NCBI RefSeq assembly: GCF_027568515.1 | Contig: NZ_JANKZF010000008.1 | Coordinates: 1-64,000 of the forward strand | Direction: 5' to 3' | Length of the DNA stretch: 64,000 nucleotides | Source of the DNA: Arthrobacter sp. HY1533 | Lineage (GTDB): Bacteria; Actinomycetota; Actinomycetes; Actinomycetales; Micrococcaceae | Shown here: piece after piece, positions 36,580 through 44,973 of the stretch | Position numbering within the stretch: the first letter of the stretch is position 1 | Layout of the letters: each line of letters begins with the position of its first letter | Program-made: the position numbers and the translations under genes | The notes under the pieces: model-generated | What the model saw: the letters and a program-made list of their open reading frames with translations, nothing else | The model's database searches: none | What the model was told of the DNA's origin: nothing

Positions 36580-36716
36580 GGTGGTCGAGCCTGTGCCCGG
36601 TGGTCGAGCTTGTCGAGACCACTACCGACGCCGCATCACTTAATGCTGGTTTTTCGCCGACGCCGCATCACCTTTGACGTGTGGCCTGTGCCCGGTGGTC
36701 GAGCCTGTCGAGACCG
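36580..36716. repeat. GGTCGAGC...GTCGAGACC palindromic repeats (three copies)
   Basis: A partial copy (36580-36594) and two full copies (36599-36620 and 36694-36716) share GGTGGTCGAGC, two or three bases, then TGTCGAGACC. The GGTCGAG/ TCGAGACC arms are inverted, so each may form a hairpin. Similar short palindromes are dispersed in Arthrobacter-like genomes. The spacer between copies holds one 45-bp repeat described separately. Confidence 0.7.
36627..36671 (+). repeat. 45-bp repeat, copy A (13-19-13)
   Basis: GACGCCGCATCAC appears twice as direct repeats of 13 bp separated by a 19-base spacer TTAATGCTGGTTTTTCGCC. The same 13-19-13 layout is found at 42348-42392 and, inverted, at 43388-43432. 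It has no coding role. Confidence 0.85.
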
Positions 36717-36771
36717 TGGTTCAGCCTGGCGTTGAGATGGGAAAATAAGTCCGTGAACTTCTCCACAACCA

Positions 36772-36800
36772 TGTCACTACTAGTGAATTTGATCTATAAT
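36772..36800 (+). promoter_or_regulatory. Promoter of HNH endonuclease gene (leaderless)
   Basis: TGTCAC (36772-36777) and a perfect TATAAT (36795-36800) are spaced by 17 bases. The ATG at 36807 is six bases after the -10. No ribosome binding site is visible. Confidence 0.65.
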
Positions 36801-36806
36801 TAATGC

Positions 36807-39050
36807 ATGGGCGGTTCGGTGAATTTCCCGGCTAACCGGGAGGGTTCCTCCACCACAGGTGCTGTGGCGGAACTGCTGAATGCCTTCACCTTTCCCACCA
36901 TCATTCCCCTGGCCACCGACATCGCCGCCCTGGATGATTTGCCCGATTTGCCGGCTCCTGAGCCCATCCCTTCAGATAGCGTCAGGGTTGTCCCGGAATC
37001 CCGCCTGACCGGTGTCCGGGCGCTTCAGGACAGCACCGCGACAGCCTTGGCCGCGATGCACCGACACAAGAACCAGGGCGCTGCCCTCACCGCGGTGTTG
37101 GTGGAACGGATGCTCTCCGCGGCGGAGGCCGAAGCCACCGTGTTGGAGTTGGATCCGTGGCAGCGCGAAACATCCCGGGCCGGGGTGCGGGCCGAAATCG
37201 CCGCGCTGTTCAACATCACCGAAGGCTACGCCGGGGCGTTGATGATCGATGCGGCCACCCTGGTCCGCCACCTCCCCGCCACCATGGCCCAACTCAGTGC
37301 GGGGGTGTTGGGGTGGGAACATGCGGTCATCATCGCCGATGAAACCAGCCTCCTCCGCGCCGCCCACCTGCCCCAAGACACGATTGACACCTTCGAACAA
37401 GTGTTGTTGGGGAAGGCAGAGCACGCCACCCTGCACAGTTTCCGGGAGAAGGCCCGCCGCGCCCGCGAACGCACCTACCCGGAGACCCTGGTTCCCAAAA
37501 CCCGGCAGGCCTATGAGCGCCGGCAGCTGGGGATCAGCAGGTCCCGGGACGGGATGGCCTGGCTCAACCTCTACGGCCCCTCACCCACGATCGAGGCGAT
37601 CTGGACCCAATGCACCGCGACCGCCCAGGCAGCCCAAGGCCCCCACGAAAACCGCACCCTCACCCAACTAAGGGCCGACATCGCCGCCGCCCTCCTGTTG
37701 TGCCAGTCCCTGGAGGCCAACAACATCCACGCACCCGCACCCGCCCCCACCGGTGACAGCACCCTGGTGGCAGAGAAGGCACAGGGCACCGCCCCTGACA
37801 GTTCAGGCGGCTCCGCCGACACTCCCCAGCAGGGCACCTGGTTCACCACCCTGGCCGATACCGGTCCCGACCCCTGCCAGGGAGCAGCGTTCCCGGACCC
37901 CGACCGCCTCGGCCCACACTTCTACCCCTGGGAACTGCCCGTCTTTGACGACCCCAACTACCAGGACCCCGCCTTTAGGGAGCCGGACCCCCGCAACCAG
38001 CCCGACTGGCAAGTACCCGGACAACCACCCCACCTCACACCCACCAGCAGCAACCCCGCCAACACCAGCGGTACCGGCGGCAACGGCGCAGCCGGGCCCG
38101 AAAGCAGTCAGAACGGGACTGGTGTGTCCGGATGTGGTGCTGGGGTGTGGCCGCCCCTGCCGCAGGTCACCCCGATTCTGTTGGTGCCGGCGTTGTCGTT
38201 GCTGGGGTTCACGGATGAGCCGGCCTGGATGTCAGGAGCAGGACCAATCAGCATCGAGGTCGCGAAGCACCTCACCGCGAACGCACCGAGTTTCTACCGG
38301 GTGCTGGTGGATCCCATATCGAACCAGCCCCTGGATGCGGCACCGGACATTCGCCGCCTCACGAAGGCGATGGAGATCAGGCTGCTGATGCGCGATGAGT
38401 ACTGCGTGTTCCCGGGCTGCAACGCCAGGGCGGTGAACTGCGAAACCGACCACCTCCACGCCTTTAGCACCGGCGGGCCCACCACCTACGACAACCTCGA
38501 ATCCTTGTGCAGGCTCCACCACCGACTCAAGCACCACAAAGACGACAGAACCCGCAACGGCCACGTCCGCACCGACCAGTCCTTCGAACGGCAATCCGTC
38601 CACCCCCGCGCCTGGAGCCCCCGCAAAACACCACAGGGCATCGAATGGACCAGCCCCACCGGCCACCAACACCCACCCGAGCAACAAGACACCCAACCAC
38701 CGGTCTACAACGAAACCCTCAAAACCCTCATCGACGCCACCCTGAAGGCAATCCAACAACGCCAAGAGTCCTGGAACAACGAAGACGGCGCCAACGACCT
38801 CACCGCACCACCCTGGGAATACCGCCCCGACGAAAAAGTCGGCGGCCCTGAAGCCCACCCCGACTGGATCGACGAAGACGACATGGACCCCCAGGACCCC
38901 CGCTGGGAAAGCTACACCTGGGATCCCGACAACCTCCCCGAACCACCGGCCCAAAGCAGGGAAGAAACGGAAATCCTGGACCGCATGTCCATCGAAGACT
39001 ACCTACGCCGCCACCCCAATGCCGCCCTCGGCCGTGCCGGCGACGCCTAG
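36807..39050 (+). CDS. DUF222/HNH endonuclease family protein (13E12-like)
   Basis: The 747-residue protein has an N-terminal DUF222 helical domain (residues 55-300: ESRLTGVRALQDSTATALAAMHRHKNQGAALTAVLVERML). A long Pro/Asp/Asn-rich insertion follows at about 300-450. An HNH nuclease motif lies near 530: DEYCVFPGCNARAVNCETDHLHAFSTGGPTTYDNLESLCRLHHRLKH. Such genes form a multi-copy family in actinobacteria (13E12 repeat group) and are suspected selfish or mobile elements. The tail is acidic. The promoter has TATAAT with a leaderless start. It splits molybdenum cofactor genes from the FdhF-like gene, and repeat sequences lie just upstream. Confidence 0.88.
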   Translation: MGGSVNFPANREGSSTTGAVAELLNAFTFPTIIPLATDIAALDDLPDLPAPEPIPSDSVRVVPESRLTGVRALQDSTATALAAMHRHKNQGAALTAVLVERMLSAAEAEATVLELDPWQRETSRAGVRAEIAALFNITEGYAGALMIDAATLVRHLPATMAQLSAGVLGWEHAVIIADETSLLRAAHLPQDTIDTFEQVLLGKAEHATLHSFREKARRARERTYPETLVPKTRQAYERRQLGISRSRDGMAWLNLYGPSPTIEAIWTQCTATAQAAQGPHENRTLTQLRADIAAALLLCQSLEANNIHAPAPAPTGDSTLVAEKAQGTAPDSSGGSADTPQQGTWFTTLADTGPDPCQGAAFPDPDRLGPHFYPWELPVFDDPNYQDPAFREPDPRNQPDWQVPGQPPHLTPTSSNPANTSGTGGNGAAGPESSQNGTGVSGCGAGVWPPLPQVTPILLVPALSLLGFTDEPAWMSGAGPISIEVAKHLTANAPSFYRVLVDPISNQPLDAAPDIRRLTKAMEIRLLMRDEYCVFPGCNARAVNCETDHLHAFSTGGPTTYDNLESLCRLHHRLKHHKDDRTRNGHVRTDQSFERQSVHPRAWSPRKTPQGIEWTSPTGHQHPPEQQDTQPPVYNETLKTLIDATLKAIQQRQESWNNEDGANDLTAPPWEYRPDEKVGGPEAHPDWIDEDDMDPQDPRWESYTWDPDNLPEPPAQSREETEILDRMSIEDYLRRHPNAALGRAGDA

Positions 39051-39111
39051 CCGCGAGGCACTGGACCGGGCATGCGGGCTCCGGCCCGGGGCGACCGAAC
39101 CAGCAACGGCC

Positions 39112-41439
39112 TCAGGCGACGGGTTCCAGCCGGATCACAACGGACTTCGAGGTGGGGGTGCCGCTGACATCGGCTTTGGAATCGAGCGGGACCAGCACGT
39201 TGGTCTCCGGGTAGTAGGCGGCGGCGCAGCCCACGGGAGTTGAGTAGGCAACCACGCGGAAGCCGGGGGCGCGGCGGTCCACGCCGTCCCGCCATTCCGA
39301 GACCAGGTCCACCATGGTGCCGTCGGCAATGCCAAAGGCATCCAGGTCCTGCTGGTTCACGAACACCACGCGGCGGCCGTTCTTGATGCCGCGATAGCGG
39401 TCGTCCTTGCCATAGATGGTGGTGTTGTACTGGTCGTGGGAGCGCAGGGTCTGCAGCAACAGGCGGCCCTCGGGCACCTTGGGGTACTCGAGTTCATTGG
39501 CCGTGAAGTGGGCCAGCCCCGACGCAGTATTGAAGGATCGGGAGTCGCGAGGGCCGTGCGGCAGGATGAAGCCACCGGGGTTCTCGATCTTCGCCTCGAA
39601 GTCAGCGAACCCGGGCACCACCGCGGCGATGTGGCGCCGGATCAGGCTGTAGTCTCCGGCCAGGGCATCCCAGTCGGCGAGCGGCGCACCCGGGCGCGTG
39701 CCGCCGTCATCCGTGGCAAACAGGAGCTTGGCCAGGCGGGCCACTATGGCCACCTCGGAGAGGAGGTTCTCGGAGGCCGGGGCCAGGCGGCCGCGGGAGG
39801 CATGCACGGCGCTCATGGAGTCCTCCACTGTGACGCGCTGGTCTCCGGTGGCCTGGGTGTCGCGTTCGGTGCGGCCCAGGGTGGGCAGGATCAGCGCCGT
39901 GCGCCCCGTGACGAGGTGCGACTTGTTCAGTTTCGTGGAGATCTGCGCCGTGAGGGACATCTTGCCAAGCGCGGCCTCGGTGACGGCGGAGTCGGGGGTG
40001 GCGCGCACAAAGTTGCCGCCCATCCCGAGGAAGACGCCGGCCACTCCGTCACGCATGGCCTCGATCGCAGCCACGGTGTCGAAGCCATGGGCGCGCGGGG
40101 AGGCGAAGGAGAATTCACGGTCCAGGGCGTCAAGGAACGCTTCAGGCATCCGCTCAAAGATGCCCATGGTGCGGTCTCCCTGGACGTTTGAGTGGCCACG
40201 GACGGGGCAGACGCCGGCGCCGGGCTTGCCGATGTTGCCCTGCAGCAGGAGCACGTTGACCACGTCGCGGAGCATCGCCACGGAGTGCTTGTGCTGCGTC
40301 AGGCCCATGGCCCAGCAGACCACGGTTGCCTTGGAGTCCAGCAGGCGCTGCCCCGTGGCCCGGATTTGGGCCTCGCTCAGGCCCGTGGCGACAACGATTT
40401 CAGCCCATTCGATGTGGTCCAGCTGTGCCAAATAAGTGGTGAGTCCCGTGGTGTGGCCGTCGATGAAGGCAGTGTCGAATACGCGGCCGGTGTTCGGTGT
40501 GCCGGGCCGGCGCTGTTCTTCGAGCAGGAACTTGCCCAGTCCTTGGAAGAGTGCCTGGTCGCCGCCAAGCCTGATCTGCAGGAAGTCGTCGGCCAGGGGA
40601 GTGCCGCCGCCCACCAGCCCGCGGATGGTCTGTGGGTTGTCAAAGCGCATGAGCCCTGCTTCGGGAAGCGGGTTGACGGCGATGATCGCGGCGCCGTTCT
40701 TCTTCGCCTTTTCCAGCGCCGTGAGCATGCGCGGGTGGTTTGTGCCCGGGTTCTGCCCAGCCACCAGGATCAGCTCCGCCTGGTGGATGTCCTCCAGCGA
40801 CACCGAGCCCTTGCCGATGCCAATGGTCTCTGTCAGGGCCGAGCCGCTCGACTCATGGCACATGTTGGAGCAGTCCGGCAGGTTGTTGGTGCCCAGCCCG
40901 CGCACCATGAGCTGATACAGGAATGCCGCCTCGTTGGATGTACGCCCCGAGGTGTAGAAGATGGCCTGGTTCGGGTCGGGCAGCGCCTTGAGCTCGTCTG
41001 CCAGGATGCCCAGAGCACGCTCCCACGACACCGGGACATAGTGGTCGCTGCCTTCGGCCAGGTACATGGGGTCCGTCAGGCGGCCCTGCTGGCCCAGCCG
41101 GTAGTCGTCCCACTCGCGCAGCTCACTGACGCTGTGCTCGGCAAAGAACTGCGGCGGAACGCGCCTCTTGGTGGCTTCCTCGGCCACAGCCTTTGCCCCG
41201 TTTTCGCAAAACTCGGCCTTGTGCCGCTTGTCGGCCTCGGGCCAGGCGCAACCGGGGCAGTCGAAACCGTCTTTCTGGTTGACCTTCAGCAAGGTCTGCA
41301 TGGTCCGAAGCGGTCCCATCTGGTTCAGGGAGACCTCCATGGAGTGCAGAATGCCCGGAATGCCCACGGCCTTCTTCTGGACTTTGCCAACAGTAAGCTG
41401 CTGCTCGTCAATGTTTTCCTGGGGCGCCTTGCCAGCCAT
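39112..41439 (-). CDS. FdhF/YdeP-like molybdopterin oxidoreductase
   Basis: This 775-residue enzyme belongs to the molybdopterin oxidoreductase family, YdeP/FdhF subgroup. N-terminal Cys residues in GFDCPGCAWPEADKRHKAEFCENG are candidate iron-sulfur cluster ligands. Cofactor-binding segments include YTSGRTSNEAAFLYQ, GTNNLPDCSNMCHESSGSAL (where formate dehydrogenases carry a Sec/Cys-like site), LILVAGQNPGTNHPRML and the C-terminal molybdopterin domain TLRSHDQYNTTIYGKDDRYRGIKNGRRVVFVN. It may act as a formate dehydrogenase or related dehydrogenase; the substrate is inferred. It is divergent from fdhD, whose product is needed for such enzymes. Confidence 0.87.
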   Translation of the reverse strand: MAGKAPQENIDEQQLTVGKVQKKAVGIPGILHSMEVSLNQMGPLRTMQTLLKVNQKDGFDCPGCAWPEADKRHKAEFCENGAKAVAEEATKRRVPPQFFAEHSVSELREWDDYRLGQQGRLTDPMYLAEGSDHYVPVSWERALGILADELKALPDPNQAIFYTSGRTSNEAAFLYQLMVRGLGTNNLPDCSNMCHESSGSALTETIGIGKGSVSLEDIHQAELILVAGQNPGTNHPRMLTALEKAKKNGAAIIAVNPLPEAGLMRFDNPQTIRGLVGGGTPLADDFLQIRLGGDQALFQGLGKFLLEEQRRPGTPNTGRVFDTAFIDGHTTGLTTYLAQLDHIEWAEIVVATGLSEAQIRATGQRLLDSKATVVCWAMGLTQHKHSVAMLRDVVNVLLLQGNIGKPGAGVCPVRGHSNVQGDRTMGIFERMPEAFLDALDREFSFASPRAHGFDTVAAIEAMRDGVAGVFLGMGGNFVRATPDSAVTEAALGKMSLTAQISTKLNKSHLVTGRTALILPTLGRTERDTQATGDQRVTVEDSMSAVHASRGRLAPASENLLSEVAIVARLAKLLFATDDGGTRPGAPLADWDALAGDYSLIRRHIAAVVPGFADFEAKIENPGGFILPHGPRDSRSFNTASGLAHFTANELEYPKVPEGRLLLQTLRSHDQYNTTIYGKDDRYRGIKNGRRVVFVNQQDLDAFGIADGTMVDLVSEWRDGVDRRAPGFRVVAYSTPVGCAAAYYPETNVLVPLDSKADVSGTPTSKSVVIRLEPVA

Positions 41440-41504
41440 GATGGGTCCCTTCGCGATGGAGCATCTACTCTGATCCTAGACGTTTTAGATATTTGGAGGA
41501 TTGC

Positions 41505-42338
41505 ATGGGACGGCTTGTTCAGCGGGTCAAGGCCACAAGAATCGATATTGCCGGCGGGCGCCGCGTGGTGCGCGAGGAGGCGTTGGCCGTTGAGGAGCCG
41601 CTGGAAATTCGGTTGGGCCATGAGTCCTTCAGCGTCACCATGCGCACCCCGGGCGACGACTTTGACCTGGTGGCCGGGTTCCTGGTTGCCGAGGCGATCA
41701 TCAACAGCCCCGAACAGCTGATCTCGCTGAGATTCTGCGCCGGTGAGGATGAGAACGGCCGGCAGACGTTCAACGTGGTTGAGGCCCAGTTGCGCAGCGA
41801 TGTGGCCATGCCGACGGCTGCCGCCCAACGCCACGTGACAACGTCCAGTGCGTGCGGGATCTGCGGCACAGCCTCCATTGACGCGGTGCGCAAGTCATCC
41901 CATTTCCCGGTGCTTCCGGGCACGGGCGAGGCGATCATTGAGGCCTCGGTGCTGGCTGCATTGCCGGACGCTCTTCGGGAGCAGCAAAAGTTGTTTGAAA
42001 AGACCGGCGGGGTGCACGCGGCGGGGCTGTTTGCCCCGGACGGGGAACTGCTGTCGCTGCGCGAGGACGTGGGCCGGCACAACGCCGTGGACAAGGTCGT
42101 TGGCGCGGCCTTCCGGGAGAAGCAGCTGCCGCTGTCCGGGACCATCCTGCAGGTGTCCGGGCGGGCCTCCTTTGAACTCGTCCAAAAGGCCGCGATGGCG
42201 GGGGTGCCGATGCTCGCCGCGGTGGGGGCGCCGTCGTCCCTGGCCGTGGAACTGGCCAGGGACACGGGCGTTACCCTGGTGGGGTTCAGCCGTGGGACTG
42301 CCCTGAACGTCTACACGCATGAGGGCCGCATCTCCTAG
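41505..42338 (+). CDS. fdhD: FdhD sulfurtransferase for formate dehydrogenase
   Basis: The 277-residue protein passes sulfur from a cysteine desulfurase to the molybdenum cofactor of formate dehydrogenase. The conserved Cys pair is in TSSACGICGTASIDAV (about residue 120), with FDLVAGFLVAEAII and EDVGRHNAVDKVVGAA (GDP/cofactor-binding region) following. I chose the ATG at 41505 (MGRLVQRVK) because GGAGG lies five bases ahead; an in-frame TTG upstream has none. It is divergent from the FdhF-like gene across 65 bp. The Asp/His-rich region fits the family; assignment is secure. Confidence 0.93.
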   Translation: MGRLVQRVKATRIDIAGGRRVVREEALAVEEPLEIRLGHESFSVTMRTPGDDFDLVAGFLVAEAIINSPEQLISLRFCAGEDENGRQTFNVVEAQLRSDVAMPTAAAQRHVTTSSACGICGTASIDAVRKSSHFPVLPGTGEAIIEASVLAALPDALREQQKLFEKTGGVHAAGLFAPDGELLSLREDVGRHNAVDKVVGAAFREKQLPLSGTILQVSGRASFELVQKAAMAGVPMLAAVGAPSSLAVELARDTGVTLVGFSRGTALNVYTHEGRIS

Positions 42339-42347
42339 CCCCCTCCT

Positions 42348-42392
42348 GACGCCGCATCACCTAACGTCGTGTTTCCACCGACGCGGCATCAC
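42348..42392 (+). repeat. 45-bp repeat, copy B (13-19-13)
   Basis: GACGCCGCATCAC, spacer CTAACGTCGTGTTTCCACC, then GACGCGGCATCAC. It lies 9 bp after the fdhD stop. Its last 4 bases overlap the stop codon of the DUF559 gene, so that gene ends within the repeat. Copy C is inverted on the other side of that gene. Confidence 0.88.
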
Positions 42393-43339
42393 CCGCCGGA
42401 GGCAAAACCCGACGCTATGGTCGGATCAACCTTGGCCTGGCGCAAGGCCGTCCTGATGCGTTGAACTGCAGTCCTGAAGCCATCCTTCAGGTCATTCTCA
42501 GTGAAGGTAAGCACCGTCCAGCCGGCCGCTTCGAAGGCCCTGTCCCTGCGCCGGTCGCTGTGGCGCTGGAGCTCATCAAGGTGATGGGCGCCGTCGTACT
42601 GGAGGGCAATGCGCTGGGCGCGGTAACCGGCATCGGCCGACGGTGATGCGGCGCCGGCATGGAGCTTCAGTTGCAGCTCGGGTTCCGGCAGGTTGGCATC
42701 GGCCATGGCCAGGCGCGGTTCGGTTTCTGGTGGTGAGTCCGCTCCCACGCGCATCAAGGTCAGGGCCTCGCGGGCGCGCACGATTCCCTGGACATTCCCG
42801 TGAAGGTCAGCCATGGACTGCAGCGATTCGAGGGTGGCATACGGCTTGGAGCGATTCTCAAACTCGGGCCGTGGAATGCGGATCAGCTGGTCGCCGAGGC
42901 AAACCAGGTCACGCAGGGGCAGGACCCGGGCCAGGTCAAGCCATGTACGTGCCCTGGTGCTGAGCAAGATGCCGTCCACGGTTTCGACCTCGCCCGGGAA
43001 AACCGTGACATTGTGCCCGGTGATGCCCTTGCGGCGCATCTGTGGGTTGGTTCGCGGCGTGCTCAGGTGGAGTTCATCGGAGTCGGCCAACCACGGGGGA
43101 AGCACCAAACCATGCAGCCTGGCGGCCGTGGAATGCGAAATCCACGCCCCTGGCGACGCGGCAGAGAGTGCACGTGCTGCCTCTCGTAGCTCGAACTGCC
43201 ATTCGGCGGGGCGGTAGATACCCCGGCTGACGTGCGCCATCTTGTGGTTTCTTAGCCGGCCAGGTGAGAATCCCTTGTCGAGGGCCTCCCCATACGTGAA
43301 GGGGATGGATTCTCCGGTGGGTTCGTCGTTGGTCACCAT
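42389..43339 (-). CDS. AbiEi-like winged helix and DUF559 (Vsr-like) protein
   Basis: The protein has about 316 residues. The N-terminal 90 residues resemble AbiEi/type IV antitoxin-like winged helix (YGEALDKGFSPGRLRNHKMAHVSRGIYRP; AARLHGLVLPPWL). The C-terminal 100 residues match DUF559, a PD-(D/E)XK/Vsr-like nuclease fold: RIALQYDGAHHLDELQRHSDRRRDRAFEAAGWTVLTFTENDL. The likely catalytic Asp and basic residues are present (YDGAHH). It is commonly found in actinobacteria without known partner. No AbiEii toxin gene is adjacent. It is bounded on both sides by inverted copies of a 45-bp repeat. Start choice is ATG 43339; TTG 43342 is also possible. Confidence 0.75.
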   Translation of the reverse strand: MVTNDEPTGESIPFTYGEALDKGFSPGRLRNHKMAHVSRGIYRPAEWQFELREAARALSAASPGAWISHSTAARLHGLVLPPWLADSDELHLSTPRTNPQMRRKGITGHNVTVFPGEVETVDGILLSTRARTWLDLARVLPLRDLVCLGDQLIRIPRPEFENRSKPYATLESLQSMADLHGNVQGIVRAREALTLMRVGADSPPETEPRLAMADANLPEPELQLKLHAGAASPSADAGYRAQRIALQYDGAHHLDELQRHSDRRRDRAFEAAGWTVLTFTENDLKDGFRTAVQRIRTALRQAKVDPTIASGFASGG

Positions 43340-43387
43340 CAATTAAGTGTGGCGCACTCCGGGGAGCCTTGATGGAGTTATCCACAG

Positions 43388-43432
43388 ATGATGCGGCGTC
43401 GGTTGAAACACGACGTTAAGTGGTGCCGCGTC
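43388..43432 (-). repeat. 45-bp repeat, copy C (inverted relative to copy B)
   Basis: On the minus strand it reads GACGCGGCACCAC, spacer TTAACGTCGTGTTTCAACC, then GACGCCGCATCAT. It has one mismatch in each 13-bp arm relative to copy B. It lies about 50 bp upstream of the DUF559 start and forms an inverted pair with copy B around that gene. Confidence 0.85.
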
Positions 43433-43479
43433 GGGGTGGGGCGGCAGAGAGGGGAGGGTGGGGGTAGGGAGTCGCCGGG

Positions 43480-44283
43480 CTAGATTTCGTGCAGGAGCCT
43501 GCGCACGAAGGCCCGGGTGCGTTCTTCCTGGGGTTCCCGCAGCACCTGGGCCGCCGGTCCTCGCTCCACCACAACGCCGCCGTCCATGAAGACCACCTCG
43601 TCGGCGGTCTGCCGGGCGAAGGCGAGCTCATGCGTGACGATGACCATTGTCCAGCCCTCGTCGGCGAGTTCCTTGATAACGGCCAGGACGTCGTCCACGA
43701 GCTCGGGGTCAAGGGCCGAGGTCGGCTCGTCGAACAGCAGCAGCTGGGGCTTCAGGGCCAGTGCGCGGACAATGCCCACGCGCTGCTGCTGACCGCCGGA
43801 GAGCTCAAAGGGGTAGGCGTCGCGCTTTTCCGCCAAACCCACGCGGGCCAGCAGGGCCTCCGCCTCGGCGACGGCTTCGGCGCGGGGCCGCTTCTGCACC
43901 TGCACGGGCCCCTCGATGACGTTCTGCAGCACCGTCATGTGCGGGAAGAGGTTGTAGTGCTGGAACACCATGGCGCTGCGGTCGCGCAGGGCAGCCACTT
44001 GCTGCGTGCGCACCTTTTTTGGCAGTGCAGCATCCGCAAAGTCCACGGTGAGCGCGGCATTGTCCGCCGCGGAGTCCCGGGCACCCACGGTGACGGATCC
44101 GCCGTCGGGCGTTTCCAGGCCGTTGAGGGAACGCAGGATGGTGGTCTTGCCGGAGCCCGAGGGTCCGATCAGGGCCACCACCTTGCCGCGCGGAACGTCC
44201 AGGTCGATGCCGCGCAGCACCTGGTTGCTGCCAAATGACTTGGACAGGCCGCGGACCTGCAGGACGGGTTCAGTGGGCGACAT
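43480..44283 (-). CDS. Amino acid ABC transporter ATP-binding protein (GlnQ-type)
   Basis: The 267-residue ATPase has Walker [19 protein letters not shown] (about residue 38), [17 protein letters not shown] and the Walker [18 protein letters not shown] region after the Walker A includes extra residues ([25 protein letters not shown]), an insertion of about 20 residues typical of one subgroup of polar amino acid importers. It overlaps the permease gene by 14 bp, and the binding protein is upstream, so an operon binding protein-permease-ATPase is present. The substrate is probably cystine or another polar amino acid. Confidence 0.9.
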   Translation of the reverse strand: MSPTEPVLQVRGLSKSFGSNQVLRGIDLDVPRGKVVALIGPSGSGKTTILRSLNGLETPDGGSVTVGARDSAADNAALTVDFADAALPKKVRTQQVAALRDRSAMVFQHYNLFPHMTVLQNVIEGPVQVQKRPRAEAVAEAEALLARVGLAEKRDAYPFELSGGQQQRVGIVRALALKPQLLLFDEPTSALDPELVDDVLAVIKELADEGWTMVIVTHELAFARQTADEVVFMDGGVVVERGPAAQVLREPQEERTRAFVRRLLHEI

Positions 44284-44929
44284 AGCGGTCCAACCTCTTC
44301 TCCACCCGGGTTTGGGCGGTGGACAGGATCAGGCAGATGACCCAGTAAATGAGTGCCGCTTCCACGTAGAGCAGCATGAACTCCTGGCTGAACGCGGCAA
44401 CCTGCTGCGCCACCTTGAACATCTCGGTGACCAGGATCAACGACGCCAGCGAGCTGTCCTTGACCAGTGAAATGAAGGTGTTGGACAGCGGCGGGACAGA
44501 CACCCGGGCAGCTTGCGGCAGGATGATCCGCAGCAGCGTCTGGTTTCGCGACATGCCGATCATGTGCCCGGCCTCCCACTGTCCCCGCGGCACGGACAGG
44601 ATGGCCGCGCGGATGACCTCTGCCGCGTAACCGCCAACATTCAGAGAGAAGGCGATGATGGCGCTGGGCCAGGGATCGAGCTTGACCCCAATGGCCGGCA
44701 GGCCGTAGAAGATCACGAACAGCTGCACCAGCAGGGGGGTGCCGCGGATGATGGAGATGTATGCCCGGGCCACCCCGCCGGCCAGCTTGTTGGAGCTGAT
44801 GCGCATGACGGCGATGAGCAGGGCCAGCAGCAGGCCCAGGGCAAACGAGGCCAGCGCCAGCGGGATGGTTCCCTGGATGGCTCCCAGCAGGAGCGGCCCC
44901 AGGGAGCTCCAAAACAAGTCAAGGTCCAT
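44270..44929 (-). CDS. Amino acid ABC transporter permease (HisM/GlnP-type)
   Basis: The 219-residue inner membrane protein has five hydrophobic segments and the EAA-like loop [46 protein letters not shown]. It starts [33 protein letters not shown]. It follows the binding protein gene at 44 bp and overlaps the ATPase gene by 14 bp. It forms the channel dimer for import of the bound amino acid. Confidence 0.92.
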   Translation of the reverse strand: MDLDLFWSSLGPLLLGAIQGTIPLALASFALGLLLALLIAVMRISSNKLAGGVARAYISIIRGTPLLVQLFVIFYGLPAIGVKLDPWPSAIIAFSLNVGGYAAEVIRAAILSVPRGQWEAGHMIGMSRNQTLLRIILPQAARVSVPPLSNTFISLVKDSSLASLILVTEMFKVAQQVAAFSQEFMLLYVEAALIYWVICLILSTAQTRVEKRLDRYVAH

Positions 44930-44973
44930 GGCTGAACTCTAGACCCCCTGCCGGTTCCGGACGGTGCGTGCCA

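Noticed and set aside
36568-36806. IS or prophage remnants
   Set aside because: Short palindromic and 45-bp repeats are present, but there is no transposase, integrase or attachment site.
42389-43339. Type IV toxin-antitoxin system
   Set aside because: Only the AbiEi-like N-terminal fold is present; there is no adjacent AbiEii nucleotidyltransferase toxin.
43320-43345. Leaderless promoter for the DUF559 gene
   Set aside because: The hexamer six bases before the ATG (CACACT) matches -10 poorly and no -35 is seen at suitable spacing.
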